This document shows, piece by piece, positions 44,364-54,074 of a DNA stretch of 64,000 bases; within the stretch, counting starts at the first letter, position 1; every line of letters begins with the position of its first letter. The stretch is from Stenomitos frigidus ULC18 (lineage in GTDB: Bacteria > Cyanobacteriota > Cyanobacteriia > Leptolyngbyales > Leptolyngbyaceae). The notes under the pieces are model-generated. The model had not been told where the DNA came from and made no database searches. It worked only from the letters and a program-made list of their open reading frames with translations. The stretch is taken from positions 62,001 to 126,000 of the forward strand of contig NZ_PVWK01000098.1 of NCBI RefSeq assembly GCF_003003795.1. The letters run 5' to 3'. A program made the translations under genes and the position numbers.

Positions 44364-45251
44364 ATGGTTACAGAGCGCCAACATTGGTTCCGAGTCGCGC
44401 TTCAGATTAAAGGATCGGTTATCCCATCCATCTTTTGGAGAACGACCCTCTGCGGCATCTTTGGTGTCTTCGTTTCGGTCTTGTTTTATTTCAAATACCC
44501 TGTGGCGATGCCAACACTGGCAAGTCTCATTCCTAACATTGTGCTAGGTCTGCTGCTCGTCTTTCGCACCAACACCGCCTATGAGCGCTTTTGGGAAGGA
44601 CGCAAGTGTTGGGGCACGCTAATCAACACGGTTCGTAACTTAGCGCGACAACTTTGGCTGGCGATCGCGGTTACGACTCCAGAAGCGCGTCACGAAAAAA
44701 TTATCGTGCTACGCATGCTAGTGGCTTTTAGCGTTGCCATGAAACTGCACTTACGGTACGAACCCATTGATGATGAATTAAAAGCACTCTTGCCGCGTGC
44801 TAAGTATGACATTCTCCACAAGATGCATCACCCACCGCTTGAGATTGCCTTTTGGATTGGCGACTACTTGCAGCAGCAACACGAGCAAAACCACCTGAAC
44901 GCCTACCAGCTCAGCGCCATGCATAAACTACTAGACACGATGGTCGATATGCTGGGAGCCTGCGAACGCATCTTAAAAACGCCGATGCCGATGGCGTATG
45001 CTATTCACCTGAAGCAATTGCTGTTACTCTACTGCCTGTCTCTACCGTTTCAAATGGTCGGTAGCATCGGTTGGTGGACAGGCCCCGTTGTGATTCTCAT
45101 CAGCTTTACCCTCTTTGGGATCGAAGAAATTGGTATCGAGATTGAGAATCCATTCGGACATGACCCTAATGATCTGCCGCTGGATGCGATTTGCGCCACG
45201 ATGCTGCGCAACATGGAGGACTTGATGACGCTGACGCCGGGGGAGGGATGA
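44364..45251 (+). CDS. Bestrophin family anion channel-like protein
   Basis: 295 residues from ATG 44364. Bestrophin/UPF0187 signature: RVALQIKGSVIPSIFWRTTLC, NIVLGLLLVFRTNTAYERFWEGRKCWG, and IGWWTGPVVILISFTLFGIEEIGIEIENPFGHDPNDLPLD. In algae and cyanobacteria such proteins are linked to anion or bicarbonate permeation across membranes. A frame open to 44127 would add 79 residues with no homologous look. It is divergent from dnaK; the 279-bp gap has no other gene. Confidence 0.92.
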   Translation: MVTERQHWFRVALQIKGSVIPSIFWRTTLCGIFGVFVSVLFYFKYPVAMPTLASLIPNIVLGLLLVFRTNTAYERFWEGRKCWGTLINTVRNLARQLWLAIAVTTPEARHEKIIVLRMLVAFSVAMKLHLRYEPIDDELKALLPRAKYDILHKMHHPPLEIAFWIGDYLQQQHEQNHLNAYQLSAMHKLLDTMVDMLGACERILKTPMPMAYAIHLKQLLLLYCLSLPFQMVGSIGWWTGPVVILISFTLFGIEEIGIEIENPFGHDPNDLPLDAICATMLRNMEDLMTLTPGEG

Positions 45252-45347
45252 GGGGTGAGGGATGAGGGAAAGTTTTGAGTTTTGAGTTTTGAGTTTTAGC
45301 CTCTCCTGCTTCCCCTGCTTCCCCACTCTCTCCCCCACTCTCCTCCT

Positions 45348-46946
45348 CTACCACCCCATCGGTAGGCTTACAAACGCCGATCGCGGTTCTTCGCTATCCG
45401 ATCGCGTCTCTTCATCCAGGGCACGGGTCAGGCGTTGATAGATTTCTTCTGCCTGCTGGGGCGAGTTGCCGATGCTGGTCACGCCGACTTTGCCAAACTC
45501 TGACAGACAGCCCATGAGGTGAAACACCGTGCCCGTTTCAGTGCTGGTGTCGAAGTGAAGCTGGTGTTGGGCAATGATATCCATCAGATCGTTCGGCAAC
45601 AAACCCTTGTAGCGCTCTTTTTGCAGGTTGTCGGTGGCGACGTAGTATTTCGGTCGCCCCTGCTGGCTGTAGAACAAACCGCTCGAAAGGTCGTAGCGCC
45701 CGTTGGTAAGGAATTTGAGCGTCATGAAGGGGTGAGTCGTGCCCCCTTTGCGAAGGTTGATTTCGATCGCCTGAAGATTCCATTCAGGCTTGCCAGGTTC
45801 GTTGGGTTGATGCACCGCTACAAAATCGATTCCAAAGCGTTCCATTGCCCCTTTTTCAGCAAGATTTTTGCCAATCCGTAGCCCCAAATCCTGTAGTTGC
45901 AGTCGATACGCTTCGTCTGCAGGAAAACTACACCCTAAGTAAATCTGCCCACTAGGGCCACCGAGAATTTGGTCATGTGTCGAGAGGATTTCCACTTCAC
46001 CGGTCGGCGTAATTCTGCCCTGGACGCTCGGCGATCGCTTTTCGTCGCCTTCGAGAAACGCTTCGACGATCGCCCCCAGTTCTGAAATGCGGCTACTGAA
46101 GTTTGCCCAGGTTTCTGCCTTGGCCTCAAACTTGAGGTCGCTAAACTGCTCTTTCAGCTTGCTTACCCGTGCTTCAGGGGTCGCTGCACCCGGTGCTACC
46201 GCTTGCAGTGGACGCAAATCTAGGATCGCGTTTCCTTCTCCCGAAAAGCCCTCATTCAGCTTAATGACCATCCGTTTGAGCGTTGGCTGACGCTCCCAGA
46301 GTGCTGCCGCCGCTGCTGCCAGTTCCTCAGCATTCCAGAGACTGTTACTGCCATCGGGATGAGGCACTTCAGCTTCTGCAAAAATCTTACGACTGCCGCT
46401 TTTGGTGCCCCATTGCAGCAACGCCGGATCGAGCGCATAGAGGGGAATATCGAGTTGAACTGACAAATCGCGTTCGGCGTTGGTGGAGTTGTAGCAGATC
46501 ATATAAGCGCGATCATGCTGAACCGCCTGCCGAACCCGTTCAATCAAGCGGGGACGATCCAAAATCTTCTGGCTAAGCGGGGTCAACGAGGAATCATAGG
46601 TAGACAGCAGCAACAGTCGATCGCGGGCGTGAGAAAACGGAATACCCGGCAGCAATTGCAGGTAATAATCGATCACGCTGGGGTGCAGTGGTTGAGAGGT
46701 AATGTAAACCAGCCGTGTGCGAGGGTTTCGCAGCCGAATGAGCGAGAACAACAGTCGTTCTTCGTAGTGATGCACCCCTTCAATCTTGAGCAATTCTCGC
46801 TGATCGAGGCTGAGTGAAGGCACCACAACAATATCAGCATCACTGCTATCAAAGCGTTCGACGGTTTGCCATCGATCGCGCAACTGCCTCTGAAGGTTAT
46901 GAAACCGCGCCACTAGCTCAGAGTCAGAAAGGGTCTTTGTTTCCAT
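45348..46946 (-). CDS. ATP-grasp carboxylate-amine ligase, PGM1-related
   Basis: 532 residues from ATG 46946; a GTG-type upstream start would add seven. It resembles the cyanobacterial proteins named peptide ligase PGM1-related: an N-terminal ATP-grasp-like part (DADIVVVPSLSLDQRELLKIEGVHHYEERLLF), then RMVIKLNEGFSGEGNA as the ATP-binding loop, VEAFLEGDEKRSPSVQGRI, and the metal ligands in LQAIEINLRKGGTTHP. PGM1 in Streptomyces forms an amide bond in pheganomycin; the substrate here is unknown. The gene stands alone. Confidence 0.82.
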   Translation of the reverse strand: METKTLSDSELVARFHNLQRQLRDRWQTVERFDSSDADIVVVPSLSLDQRELLKIEGVHHYEERLLFSLIRLRNPRTRLVYITSQPLHPSVIDYYLQLLPGIPFSHARDRLLLLSTYDSSLTPLSQKILDRPRLIERVRQAVQHDRAYMICYNSTNAERDLSVQLDIPLYALDPALLQWGTKSGSRKIFAEAEVPHPDGSNSLWNAEELAAAAAALWERQPTLKRMVIKLNEGFSGEGNAILDLRPLQAVAPGAATPEARVSKLKEQFSDLKFEAKAETWANFSSRISELGAIVEAFLEGDEKRSPSVQGRITPTGEVEILSTHDQILGGPSGQIYLGCSFPADEAYRLQLQDLGLRIGKNLAEKGAMERFGIDFVAVHQPNEPGKPEWNLQAIEINLRKGGTTHPFMTLKFLTNGRYDLSSGLFYSQQGRPKYYVATDNLQKERYKGLLPNDLMDIIAQHQLHFDTSTETGTVFHLMGCLSEFGKVGVTSIGNSPQQAEEIYQRLTRALDEETRSDSEEPRSAFVSLPMGW

Positions 46947-47048
46947 CAAAATCCGCCCACCGCGCATCCGGCAGCTTTCATTAAAGCCATCTTAAACGAG
47001 CGCGAAAAAAAAATCGTCTGCTTCGCGATAGACGGCTTGCGACTGGGC

Positions 47049-47816
47049 TCAAAACTGATAGCTAAAGACCTGAATCGCCATTCCTTCCTTAGGCAAATCG
47101 GACGATCGCAGACCCATCGTATCACCACCCCGACGCACAGGGGTGCCGCTCATCAGCGTAAGGAACTGCTCCACCCCAACACTGTCGCACTCCTTGACTG
47201 CCTTCGTGCGGTAATGCATGGGAACAATCAGCTTGGGGTTCAGCACTTGAATCGCTTGCTTTGCTTCTTCGGGTGTAAAGACATTCGGCCCGCCCCCAAC
47301 GGGGACAAACAGTACATCTGGGCGACCCATGAGAATTTTCTGCTCCAGCGAAATCGGAGCAGCAATGCCGCCTAAATGCAGAAGGTTTAGCCCGCCCTGC
47401 TTCCACTGCCATGCCACGTTTGTGCCAAAGCGCTTGCCGCCAAGGCGATCGTGATCGGTGCGAATGCCCTGAATCCGTTTTTTATTAAACTGATAAACCC
47501 CTGGTTCGTACAGCAACCGAGGATTTCCTGGCACGAGCTCCACTGCACCCTCATCCAAGAGCTGGCTGCTAATCAATACCAGTTCAGTTGCCACCTTCGG
47601 CGGACGGTAACCAGCGGTACAACCCAGCGATCGAAACGGGTTGACCAGAATCCGTCGCCCTTCACCCGTGAATAAAAAGCAGGAATGTCCCAGCCATTTC
47701 ACTGAGAGAGCACCCCCAGCCTGAGCGCTGGAGCCCTGCCGACCAGACGCCACTCCCAAACCTAATGTAGACAGTAAGCCTGCCCCTGCGTAGCGCATCA
47801 ACTGCCGCCGTCTCAT
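47049..47816 (-). CDS. Exported metallo-beta-lactamase-fold protein lacking the metal motif
   Basis: 255 residues. An N-terminal Tat-like RRRQLMRYAG start with a hydrophobic core suggests export. The body follows the UPF0173-type fold: KWLGHSCFLF, GIRTDHDRLGGKRFGTN, LNLLHLGGI, and LIVPMHYRT. However the usual HxHxDH ligand cluster is replaced by LISSQLLDEGAVE, and the Asp of HLGD is Gly here. It may bind fewer metals or none. The ATG at 47816 fits the signal peptide. Confidence 0.78.
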   Translation of the reverse strand: MRRRQLMRYAGAGLLSTLGLGVASGRQGSSAQAGGALSVKWLGHSCFLFTGEGRRILVNPFRSLGCTAGYRPPKVATELVLISSQLLDEGAVELVPGNPRLLYEPGVYQFNKKRIQGIRTDHDRLGGKRFGTNVAWQWKQGGLNLLHLGGIAAPISLEQKILMGRPDVLFVPVGGGPNVFTPEEAKQAIQVLNPKLIVPMHYRTKAVKECDSVGVEQFLTLMSGTPVRRGGDTMGLRSSDLPKEGMAIQVFSYQF

Positions 47817-47912
47817 AAGCTCCTCTCACCAAAACCAACACAAGATGCCTTGAAGATCGAATTTAAGTTAGTAGCGGCTGTCTAGCACTGGAACGCGCAT
47901 AGCGGCTATTTA

Positions 47913-47943
47913 ACTCAACACTCAACACTCAACACTCAACACT
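47913..47943. repeat. ACTCAAC heptamer array
   Basis: Four full units of ACTCAAC plus a partial one, just downstream of the trpG stop codon. Same family as near 3535 and the ACTCAAA arrays. Confidence 0.85.
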
Positions 47944-47945
47944 GC

Positions 47946-48551
47946 TTATCCTTGATCGGCGATCGACGCTAAAAAGTTCCTTAATAGCTGCTTGCCTGAG
48001 GCCGTGAGAACACTTTCGGGATGAAACTGAACGCCTTGAACGTGGGGATATTGCCGATGGCGCACACCCATGATCGTACCGTCATCCACCCAGGCAGTAA
48101 TTTCTAACACTTCAGGACAGGCTTGCCGATCAATCACCAGACTATGATACCGGGTTGCGGTCAGTGGATTGTCTAATCCTTGAAAAACGCCAACCCCAGT
48201 GTGGTGCACTGGGGACGTTTTACCATGCATCAGCACAGGCGCAGACACAATCTTGCCACCAAACACTTGCCCGATGCTCTGATGCCCCAGGCAAACGCCC
48301 AAAATCGGCAGGGTTGGCCCCAGTGCCTCAATAATCGACTGCGAAATGCCTGCATCCTCTGGACGACCAGGCCCAGGAGAAATGACGATCGCGGCTGGTT
48401 GTAGTGCGCGAATTTGCGCTAGCGAAATCTGGTCGTTGCGATAAACCTGAACGTCCGCTGCTACAGGAAACTCAGCCCCTAGCTCCCCCAAATATTGCAC
48501 GAGGTTGTACGTAAAACTGTCATAGTTGTCAATTACAAGAATCATCGGCAA
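47946..48551 (-). CDS. trpG: Anthranilate/aminodeoxychorismate synthase glutamine amidotransferase
   Basis: 201 residues, class I glutamine amidotransferase: [32 protein letters not shown], catalytic Cys in [10 protein letters not shown], and HPESVL with the His-Glu pair. It supplies ammonia to TrpE and/or PabB for tryptophan or folate synthesis; in many cyanobacteria one protein serves both, so trpG and pabA cannot be separated by sequence alone. No partner subunit is adjacent. The start at ATG 48551 or two codons downstream fits the family. Confidence 0.95.
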   Translation of the reverse strand: MPMILVIDNYDSFTYNLVQYLGELGAEFPVAADVQVYRNDQISLAQIRALQPAAIVISPGPGRPEDAGISQSIIEALGPTLPILGVCLGHQSIGQVFGGKIVSAPVLMHGKTSPVHHTGVGVFQGLDNPLTATRYHSLVIDRQACPEVLEITAWVDDGTIMGVRHRQYPHVQGVQFHPESVLTASGKQLLRNFLASIADQG

Positions 48552-48720
48552 GAATCTAAGGGCTAGTTGAAGAGAGGGAGGCTAATCGGTCACCGTCCAG
48601 AAAATGCAGTGATTCCTTAGCCATCAAACACTACATGCAATGCTTTTGCTGCAGAAGCAAACAATAGCCTTAAAACGCCGCTACTTTAGCGCAAGTTTAA
48701 ATCTAACAACGCTCTACCAC

Positions 48721-48758
48721 TCTGCTTTAGCTTGCTGTCTTCGTTAAACTAAAGCAGA
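48721..48758 (-). terminator. 10-bp inverted repeat at the dgkA stop codon
   Basis: TCTGCTTTAG (48721-48730) and CTAAAGCAGA (48749-48758) form a perfect 10-bp stem with an 18-nt loop; the right arm contains the dgkA stop codon. No T-run follows, so it is an mRNA 3' hairpin or weak terminator. Confidence 0.5.
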
Positions 48759-49216
48759 TGCGGTTCGACCAGTAGCCACAGTTTTGGCAACAATAGTGAA
48801 CTGGCAACACAAATAGCCGCAAGGGACGAAACAAGCACTGCTGCTGCCGCACAGTCTTTAGCAATCTTGGCAAGCTCATGGTAAGACTGTTTCACCGTCA
48901 GGTCAACGACTGACTCTAAGGCTGTATTCAGCAGTTCCATGGCTAGAACCGCACCGATCGTCAGCCCAACGATTGCCATCTCCACAGCATCAAGGTGCAG
49001 AAAAAGACCTAACCCGATCGCGAACGTGCCAACAAACACATGAACGCGAAAATTGCGTTGCGTCTGAAACGCATAACTTACCCCAGCCCACGCATACTTG
49101 AAGCTAACCAGTAAGCTGGGTGCAACCTGCCACGAAAGGTCGCGGTTCAAAGTTGCGATGGGCACCAGTTTACCATTCGCACGATCAGGAGTTTGGGCTT
49201 GAATTTCAGGAGGCAT
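48749..49216 (-). CDS. dgkA: Diacylglycerol kinase family protein
   Basis: 155 residues; DgkA family of small three-helix membrane kinases that phosphorylate diacylglycerol or undecaprenol. After a hydrophilic N-terminus of about 35 residues come SFKYAWAGVSYAFQTQRNFRVHV, helix FVGTFAIGLGLFLHLDAVEM, and the active-site MELLNTALESVVDLTVKQSYHELAKIAKDCAAAAVLV (quoted in part: NTALESVVDLTV, AKDCAAAAVLV). It lies downstream of ybeY on the same strand with a 154-bp gap; dgkA-ybeY pairing is common. Confidence 0.93.
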   Translation of the reverse strand: MPPEIQAQTPDRANGKLVPIATLNRDLSWQVAPSLLVSFKYAWAGVSYAFQTQRNFRVHVFVGTFAIGLGLFLHLDAVEMAIVGLTIGAVLAMELLNTALESVVDLTVKQSYHELAKIAKDCAAAAVLVSSLAAICVASSLLLPKLWLLVEPHLL

Positions 49217-49370
49217 ACACCACAGGGAGAAAGAACCGTGAAGCGACTGAAAGGAGCTAACGCACTGCTATCAATACTCTATAAAACCAGCACTAAAAGC
49301 TTATCTTTCATTAAAAAAGCTACCAATTAGCAAAATCTTTATTCAGTGCTGATCATAACTACGAAGCATT

Positions 49371-49931
49371 CTATCCGGTCTTGCTCTTAAGACCAATGCT
49401 TTCAAGTAGAACTTGCTGTTGCTTTAACATTCGGTTTAGGCTTTCTTCATCCGGATGATCCCAGCCCAGCAAGTGAAGCAGCCCATGTGCTGCCAGCCAC
49501 GCCAGTTCAATGTCCAATGGGTGCTTTTGCGCGTCTGCCTGCCGCTGCGCTGTCCCCACTGAAATCACAATGTCTCCTAAATACAGCGGCAATGTAGACT
49601 GAAGCTCCTGTGGTGGCACGAAAACCGACTCTAACGCCGCAAAAGCAAGGACGTCTGTTGGCTGGTCCTGTTGGCGATACTGCTGATTTAAGGACTGAAT
49701 TTCACGATCGCCCGTCAGCCGTAAACTCAACTCATAGGAGTCGATGGGTGAACGGTTTGGCTGTAGAGCGACTAGCCAGGCTTGAAACCAATCTTCCCAG
49801 CGTTCAACGGTAATTGGACAGGATAGTACCGTGGGATCATCCGACCAATCGCCAATTATTGAATCGTCATCGCTTAACGCGTGAGTGCTTGACTCATGAC
49901 CACACCCCTGTACACAAAGTTCAACCTCCAC
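49371..49931 (-). CDS. ybeY: Endoribonuclease YbeY (rRNA maturation)
   Basis: 186 residues. The zinc motif [16 protein letters not shown] (H-x3-H-x5-H) identifies YbeY, a metal-dependent endoribonuclease acting in 16S rRNA 3' maturation and ribosome quality control. The preceding [15 protein letters not shown] is also typical. The start is a GTG at 49931 preceded by AGGAGGA at about 10 bp, better than any ATG nearby. It is longer at the N-terminus than most homologues by about 25 residues. It is followed by dgkA. Confidence 0.95.
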   Translation of the reverse strand: MEVELCVQGCGHESSTHALSDDDSIIGDWSDDPTVLSCPITVERWEDWFQAWLVALQPNRSPIDSYELSLRLTGDREIQSLNQQYRQQDQPTDVLAFAALESVFVPPQELQSTLPLYLGDIVISVGTAQRQADAQKHPLDIELAWLAAHGLLHLLGWDHPDEESLNRMLKQQQVLLESIGLKSKTG

Positions 49932-49969
49932 GGTGCAACGTTCCTCCTATAAATTTCAGCACCAAACGC

Positions 49970-50239
49970 TCAACGAGTTAAGTACGATAGCCCCACCAGG
50001 AAAGCGACAAGACCGATCGTTGTCAGGGCGAAGTGTTGCAGGGAAAGACCTCGTTTACGCACCATATTGCGCATTGCAAGCTTCACGTAGCTTGGTTTTG
50101 GCTCAGTCGCCGCTGCCTCAGTGTTAATTGGCGTCGCACTGTCTTCAGCACCTAGTTCTGCATGTATGGTGCTGGGCTCAGGTGCGGTTTCGACAGGCTC
50201 AGAAACGTTAGCTTCAGAGCTGGCATTCTGGGTTTCCAT
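49970..50239 (-). CDS. DUF3285 family small membrane protein
   Basis: 89 residues. An acidic low-complexity N-terminal half (about 1-45) precedes the conserved core KPSYVKLAMRNMVRKRG followed by one membrane helix (LTTIGLVAFLVGLSYLTR). This matches the cyanobacterial DUF3285 family of unknown function. It ends 38 bp before ybeY on the same strand, so it may be the first gene of a DUF3285-ybeY-dgkA unit. Confidence 0.85.
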   Translation of the reverse strand: METQNASSEANVSEPVETAPEPSTIHAELGAEDSATPINTEAAATEPKPSYVKLAMRNMVRKRGLSLQHFALTTIGLVAFLVGLSYLTR

Positions 50240-50408
50240 GGGAGGCTAGTATTGATGACCTTACTCACCAATAGTAGCAATCCTTTTGAGGATAAACGCT
50301 CGAAGCAGGATGATCATTGCATCACAGCGATCGCACCAATCGAGCTTCAAGCAGCCTTCTAGACCACTCCGTTGCTCAAGACATCTGGAATCACAAGCGT
50401 CTATTGAT

Positions 50409-51719
50409 TCAGACCAAGTGCGCCTTCATTAAATCACTACGCTCACGGAAAACCGCCTCGGAGTTGAATCGCTTGCCGCTCTCACCAGCTTGCTGAATCA
50501 GACGTGCAAGACGAGAGCGATCGCGCGACAACGTGGCGAGCAAATCGCCCAGCGGCTCCCATTGTCCCTTGGGCACAAACTCTCCGCCGCCAAACTCTTT
50601 GACGAGTTCGTCAGCATAGTCACTGTGATAGCCAATAATGGGAGTCCCGCTGATCAATGACTCGATCAGGCAGCGCGGCGACTCTGATGTGATGTGTGTG
50701 AACAGCATTAAATGAGAGTCGCGAATTTGTTTGAGCAGCTTATCCCGATCGCTCTCAAAACCTACCAGTTCAATCACCGCGCCCAAGTCTCGTTCAGCGA
50801 TCAGGCGTTGCATCTCATCGAACAGGCTACCAGCCCCAATCCATACCGCCTTTAGATCAACGCCTGAACGATGAGCCCTTTCGATCGCTTTAATCCAATC
50901 TAGGGGGGCTTTCATTGGTTCCATTCGACCGGCATAGCAAAGGCGGATGCTTTGCTCGCTAGTGACGTGGCTTACCTTCTCAGCGATCGCAGCTGGGGTA
51001 ATGACATCTTCTGCGTTCGTATGGATGTCGTGAATCAAAAAGCTGTTGCCGCAGAGCGGGCTATAGTCTGTGTAGCAGTCTGCCCCATGCCATAGACCCA
51101 GCGAGGCTCGTCTAATAACCCAGGCATTATACTTTTCGATTAAGAAGGAAAAGACCAGGGCTTTCAAGCGTTTGGGCAGGGTCTTGTCTCTTGCGACTTG
51201 CAGAATATGCTTGTGTTCAACCCAGTCAGCGTGAATGGCATAAGGTCGCTTTTGCTGATGAGCCGCGATCGCTGCGACTGCCCCCCAATCACCCACTAAG
51301 CCACCAATGCAAAACTGCAAGTAGCAGCTGCGTTCAATTAACTGCTCCAAAAGAGCCTTGGTTGAGCGGTAGTGCTTCAGAAAAATAGGAGTTGAATACG
51401 CCCAAGGCAACGGCACAAATTCAAAGCGCTGAGGATCTGTCAACGTTGCAGTACTGCGCCAGACGATTGTTTTTTCTTCTGCCACCAAAGCTTCTGGCAT
51501 GAGTAAGGCTGCAACCGTGACAAAGCCAAAATTATCCGCCCATTGCTCTAAGCCATTGCATGCTTGTGCCTCAAAAAACAATTGACCATCTACCGATCGA
51601 AACGGTACCGGAAGCACCAGTAGCATCCCTTTCTTTGAAGTTTCTAAAGCACTTGGATCTTTAGCTAGACCAATAGAGCCAACAGAACCATCCAGCTGAG
51701 GTCTAGCAAGATTAGCCAT
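50409..51719 (-). CDS. Family 4-type glycosyltransferase
   Basis: 436 residues, GT-B fold. The C-terminal nucleotide-sugar half shows IRLCYAGRMEPMKAPLDWIKA, AVWIGAGSLFDEMQRL, VELVGF and HITSESPRCLIESLISGTPIIGY with the catalytic Glu-x7-Glu region (SPRCLIESLISGTP). The N-terminal acceptor half is not assignable. Likely cell envelope or exopolysaccharide synthesis. It is a single gene with its own 5' gap of about 290 bp before prfB's 3' end, in which I see no other gene. Confidence 0.87.
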   Translation of the reverse strand: MANLARPQLDGSVGSIGLAKDPSALETSKKGMLLVLPVPFRSVDGQLFFEAQACNGLEQWADNFGFVTVAALLMPEALVAEEKTIVWRSTATLTDPQRFEFVPLPWAYSTPIFLKHYRSTKALLEQLIERSCYLQFCIGGLVGDWGAVAAIAAHQQKRPYAIHADWVEHKHILQVARDKTLPKRLKALVFSFLIEKYNAWVIRRASLGLWHGADCYTDYSPLCGNSFLIHDIHTNAEDVITPAAIAEKVSHVTSEQSIRLCYAGRMEPMKAPLDWIKAIERAHRSGVDLKAVWIGAGSLFDEMQRLIAERDLGAVIELVGFESDRDKLLKQIRDSHLMLFTHITSESPRCLIESLISGTPIIGYHSDYADELVKEFGGGEFVPKGQWEPLGDLLATLSRDRSRLARLIQQAGESGKRFNSEAVFRERSDLMKAHLV

Positions 51720-52005
51720 AATGCACCACCTGTAAAGGTTTAATAAAGCGAGAAGTAATCATCCGGACTCCTCCGCGTTAAGTTACCAAACTTTTTGGAG
51801 TGCGTAAACGTCCAACATCTAGACTTTATAAATTAGAGCCGGGCTTCGCAGAACCTTTATCCATTAGCTGAGCATCCATCGGCATTCATCTTAGGTGCGT
51901 TAGTTTAGACCGTCAATTTTTAAGCAACCAACCTTTAAGGGTGCCGATTTAAAAGCAGCCAATTTGAGGGTTGCTTAGAGGGCTTAAGCGCGATCGAACC
52001 GAGGT

Positions 52006-53119
52006 TCAAACATCAACAAGCTGAGATTCTTGACGTAAATAAGCCTGAATGAAAGGATCTAGTTCGCCATTCATAACATCTGCAATCGCTGTAGTTTCTA
52101 CGCCCGTGCGGAGATCTTTTACCATTTGGTACGGATGGAAGACATAGTTACGAATCTGATTACCCCAAGCCGCTTCGACCATATCACCGCGAATATCGGC
52201 GATTTCCTTCGCCTTTTGCTCTTGGGCAATAATCAGCAGCTTGGCTTTGAGAATGGCCAGCGCTTTCTCCTTGTTTTGCAACTGCGATCGCTCCTGGGTA
52301 CAGCGAACCGCGATCCCCGTAGGAATATGCAAAATGCGTACGGCTGTTTCCACCTTGTTCACATTCTGCCCACCTTTGCCGCCAGCACGGGTGGTAGTGA
52401 TTTCCAGGTCCTTAGCGGGAATGTCAAGCTGTACAGAGTTATCAATGAGGGGCATGATTTCTACCCCAGCAAAGCTCGTCTGACGCTTATCATTCGCATT
52501 GAAGGGCGAAATACGGACTAGCCGATGCGTTCCTTTCTCTGAGCGCAAGTAGCCATAGGCGTAGCGCCCATCAATCTCTAGCGTGACGGATTTAATCCCC
52601 GCTTCATCACCGTCCGATCGCTCAACCTCATGCACCTTGTACCGATGGTCTTCTGCCCACCGAAAATACATGCGTAGCAGCATCTCAGCCCAATCTTGAG
52701 CATCCGTACCGCCAGCCCCTGCATTGATAGTCAAAACAGCACCTTTTTGATCGTAGGTGCCAGACAGCAGTTGCTGAAGCTCCCACTGGTCGAGTTCCTG
52801 ACCGAGCTGGGTAACATTCGAGTGTGCTTCCTCCAACAAGGAGACATCCTCCTCTAGCTCTAACAGTTCCAATACCGCTCTAGCGTCATCTAGATTGGCT
52901 TTCCACTGATCAAACTGCTGGAGGTGCGCTTTGAGGTCATTTAGCTCCTGCAGCGTTCTTTGGGCGCTAGTTTGGTCGTCCCAGAACGTTGGCTGGGCTG
53001 CAACTTGTTCTAAGTCCTGAATTTTAGCCGTGAGTGCAGGTAGGTCAAAGATACTCCTGAGTTTTACCCAGGCGCTCAGATAACAGTTCGACTTCCCGTT
53101 TAATTTCGAGAGTTTCCAT
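52006..53119 (-). CDS. prfB: Peptide chain release factor 2, programmed +1 frameshift
   Basis: RF2 frees peptides at UGA and UAA. The product is 370 residues, encoded as 53119-53048 plus 53046-52006 with the base at 53047 skipped. The first frame makes 24 residues (METLEIKREVELLSERLGKT-QEYL) and stops at TGA 53047-53045; shifting +1 on CTT continues DLPALTAKIQDLEQ... Signature parts: the anticodon-like SPF in LVRISPFN and the catalytic GGQ in TTRAGGKGGQNVNK. The recoding lets RF2 control its own level: low RF2 promotes shifting. An open frame read alone from 52872 is a truncated view. Confidence 0.96.
53044..53062 (-). promoter_or_regulatory. prfB +1 frameshift site
   Basis: On the coding strand the site reads CAGGAGTATCTTTGAC: internal Shine-Dalgarno-like AGGAG, three bases, slippery CTT and the in-frame stop TGA followed by C. 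This is the classical prfB recoding signal. Confidence 0.95.
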
Positions 53120-53206
53120 CGCGATCGTTAGCAATAAAACGTTTAGGTTACTAGTCTAAAGCAGATCGTTGTGCAGAGACGGCATCAGCAATCAAGCTTA
53201 CGTAGA

Positions 53207-53268
53207 AACCGGGTCTCTCAGCCAGAAAGGGTTGTTTGAGCTTCATAGTCTCGCTCAAAAACCCGGTT
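53207..53268. repeat. Nested hairpin repeat, AACCGGGT/ACCCGGTT
   Basis: AACCGGGT (53207-53214) and ACCCGGTT (53261-53268) pair perfectly; inside, TTTGAGC and GCTCAAA form a second stem. It lies in the gap between prfB and the Bax-inhibitor gene. A partial relative (AAACCGGGTTTCTCACCC) is near 18513. Confidence 0.6.
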
Positions 53269-53345
53269 GTTTTCAGACCGTAAGCAAACTCGATCGCGCC
53301 TCTGAAACAGAATGTAACGAAACGAGCCTGCAGTCGTCTGTACGT

Positions 53346-54074
53346 TTAGCGCCGCCCGTTCAAAGCAATCAACAGTCGCAGGATAAAGACAAACAGGTTG
53401 ATGTAGGTCAAATACATTGACAGCGCAGCGGGCAAGTACTGATCATCCCGATAGGTGCGGGGAAGAATGTAAAAGTCGACTACAGCCGCTCCAGCGAACA
53501 GGAGCACACCGATGCCTGAGATGGCAACTTCTAAGAACGTAGGGGTATAGAGGCCAAAAAAGCTCAACCCAAACTGCAGCAGAACAACGACAAACAGAGC
53601 AATAATGCCGAGACGCACCGTTTTGGCAAGCGCCATGCCATCTGTATCGCTCAAATTGGAGCCAATCTGCCGCCCTGCAATGAAGGCGATCCCGCAGCCA
53701 AGCGCAGCAATCCCCACACCTGTAATGCCGACTCCCTGGGTTCTTAGCGCAATCGCAACCAAACCGCTGAGCGTGTACCCTGACAAGAGGCTGTAAGTAG
53801 CCAGCAGGGGCAAGGCGACACCATTGTTACCTTTAGAAGCAACACTAGAGGCAACGAAGAAGAGAATGAGTTCCAAAACCACTGCGCCCATCACAGTGGG
53901 AAAGAAGATTTCTGGGTTGTTTTCTAGAACTTTAAGACCACCCAAAGTGCCCGCTGCCGTCAGAATTAGCCCGCCACCCAACCAGGGCAACGCATTGGCA
54001 ATAACGTTAGGACCAACGAGTGCGTGACCTTTAGCCTCACGCATAGCTTGCCGAAAGTTACTGGTATTGCTCAC
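53346..54074 (-). CDS. Bax inhibitor-1/YccA family membrane protein
   Basis: 242 residues with seven hydrophobic helices. The last helices hold the family signature AALSMYLTYINLFVFILRLL preceded by DDQYLPA. BI-1/YccA proteins are calcium-leak or FtsH-modulating membrane proteins in other organisms; the cyanobacterial role is unknown. The ATG at 54074 fits the conserved N-terminus (NFRQAMREAKGHALVGPNVIA). It is divergent from sigF across about 270 bp with no other gene. Confidence 0.92.
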   Translation of the reverse strand: MSNTSNFRQAMREAKGHALVGPNVIANALPWLGGGLILTAAGTLGGLKVLENNPEIFFPTVMGAVVLELILFFVASSVASKGNNGVALPLLATYSLLSGYTLSGLVAIALRTQGVGITGVGIAALGCGIAFIAGRQIGSNLSDTDGMALAKTVRLGIIALFVVVLLQFGLSFFGLYTPTFLEVAISGIGVLLFAGAAVVDFYILPRTYRDDQYLPAALSMYLTYINLFVFILRLLIALNGRR

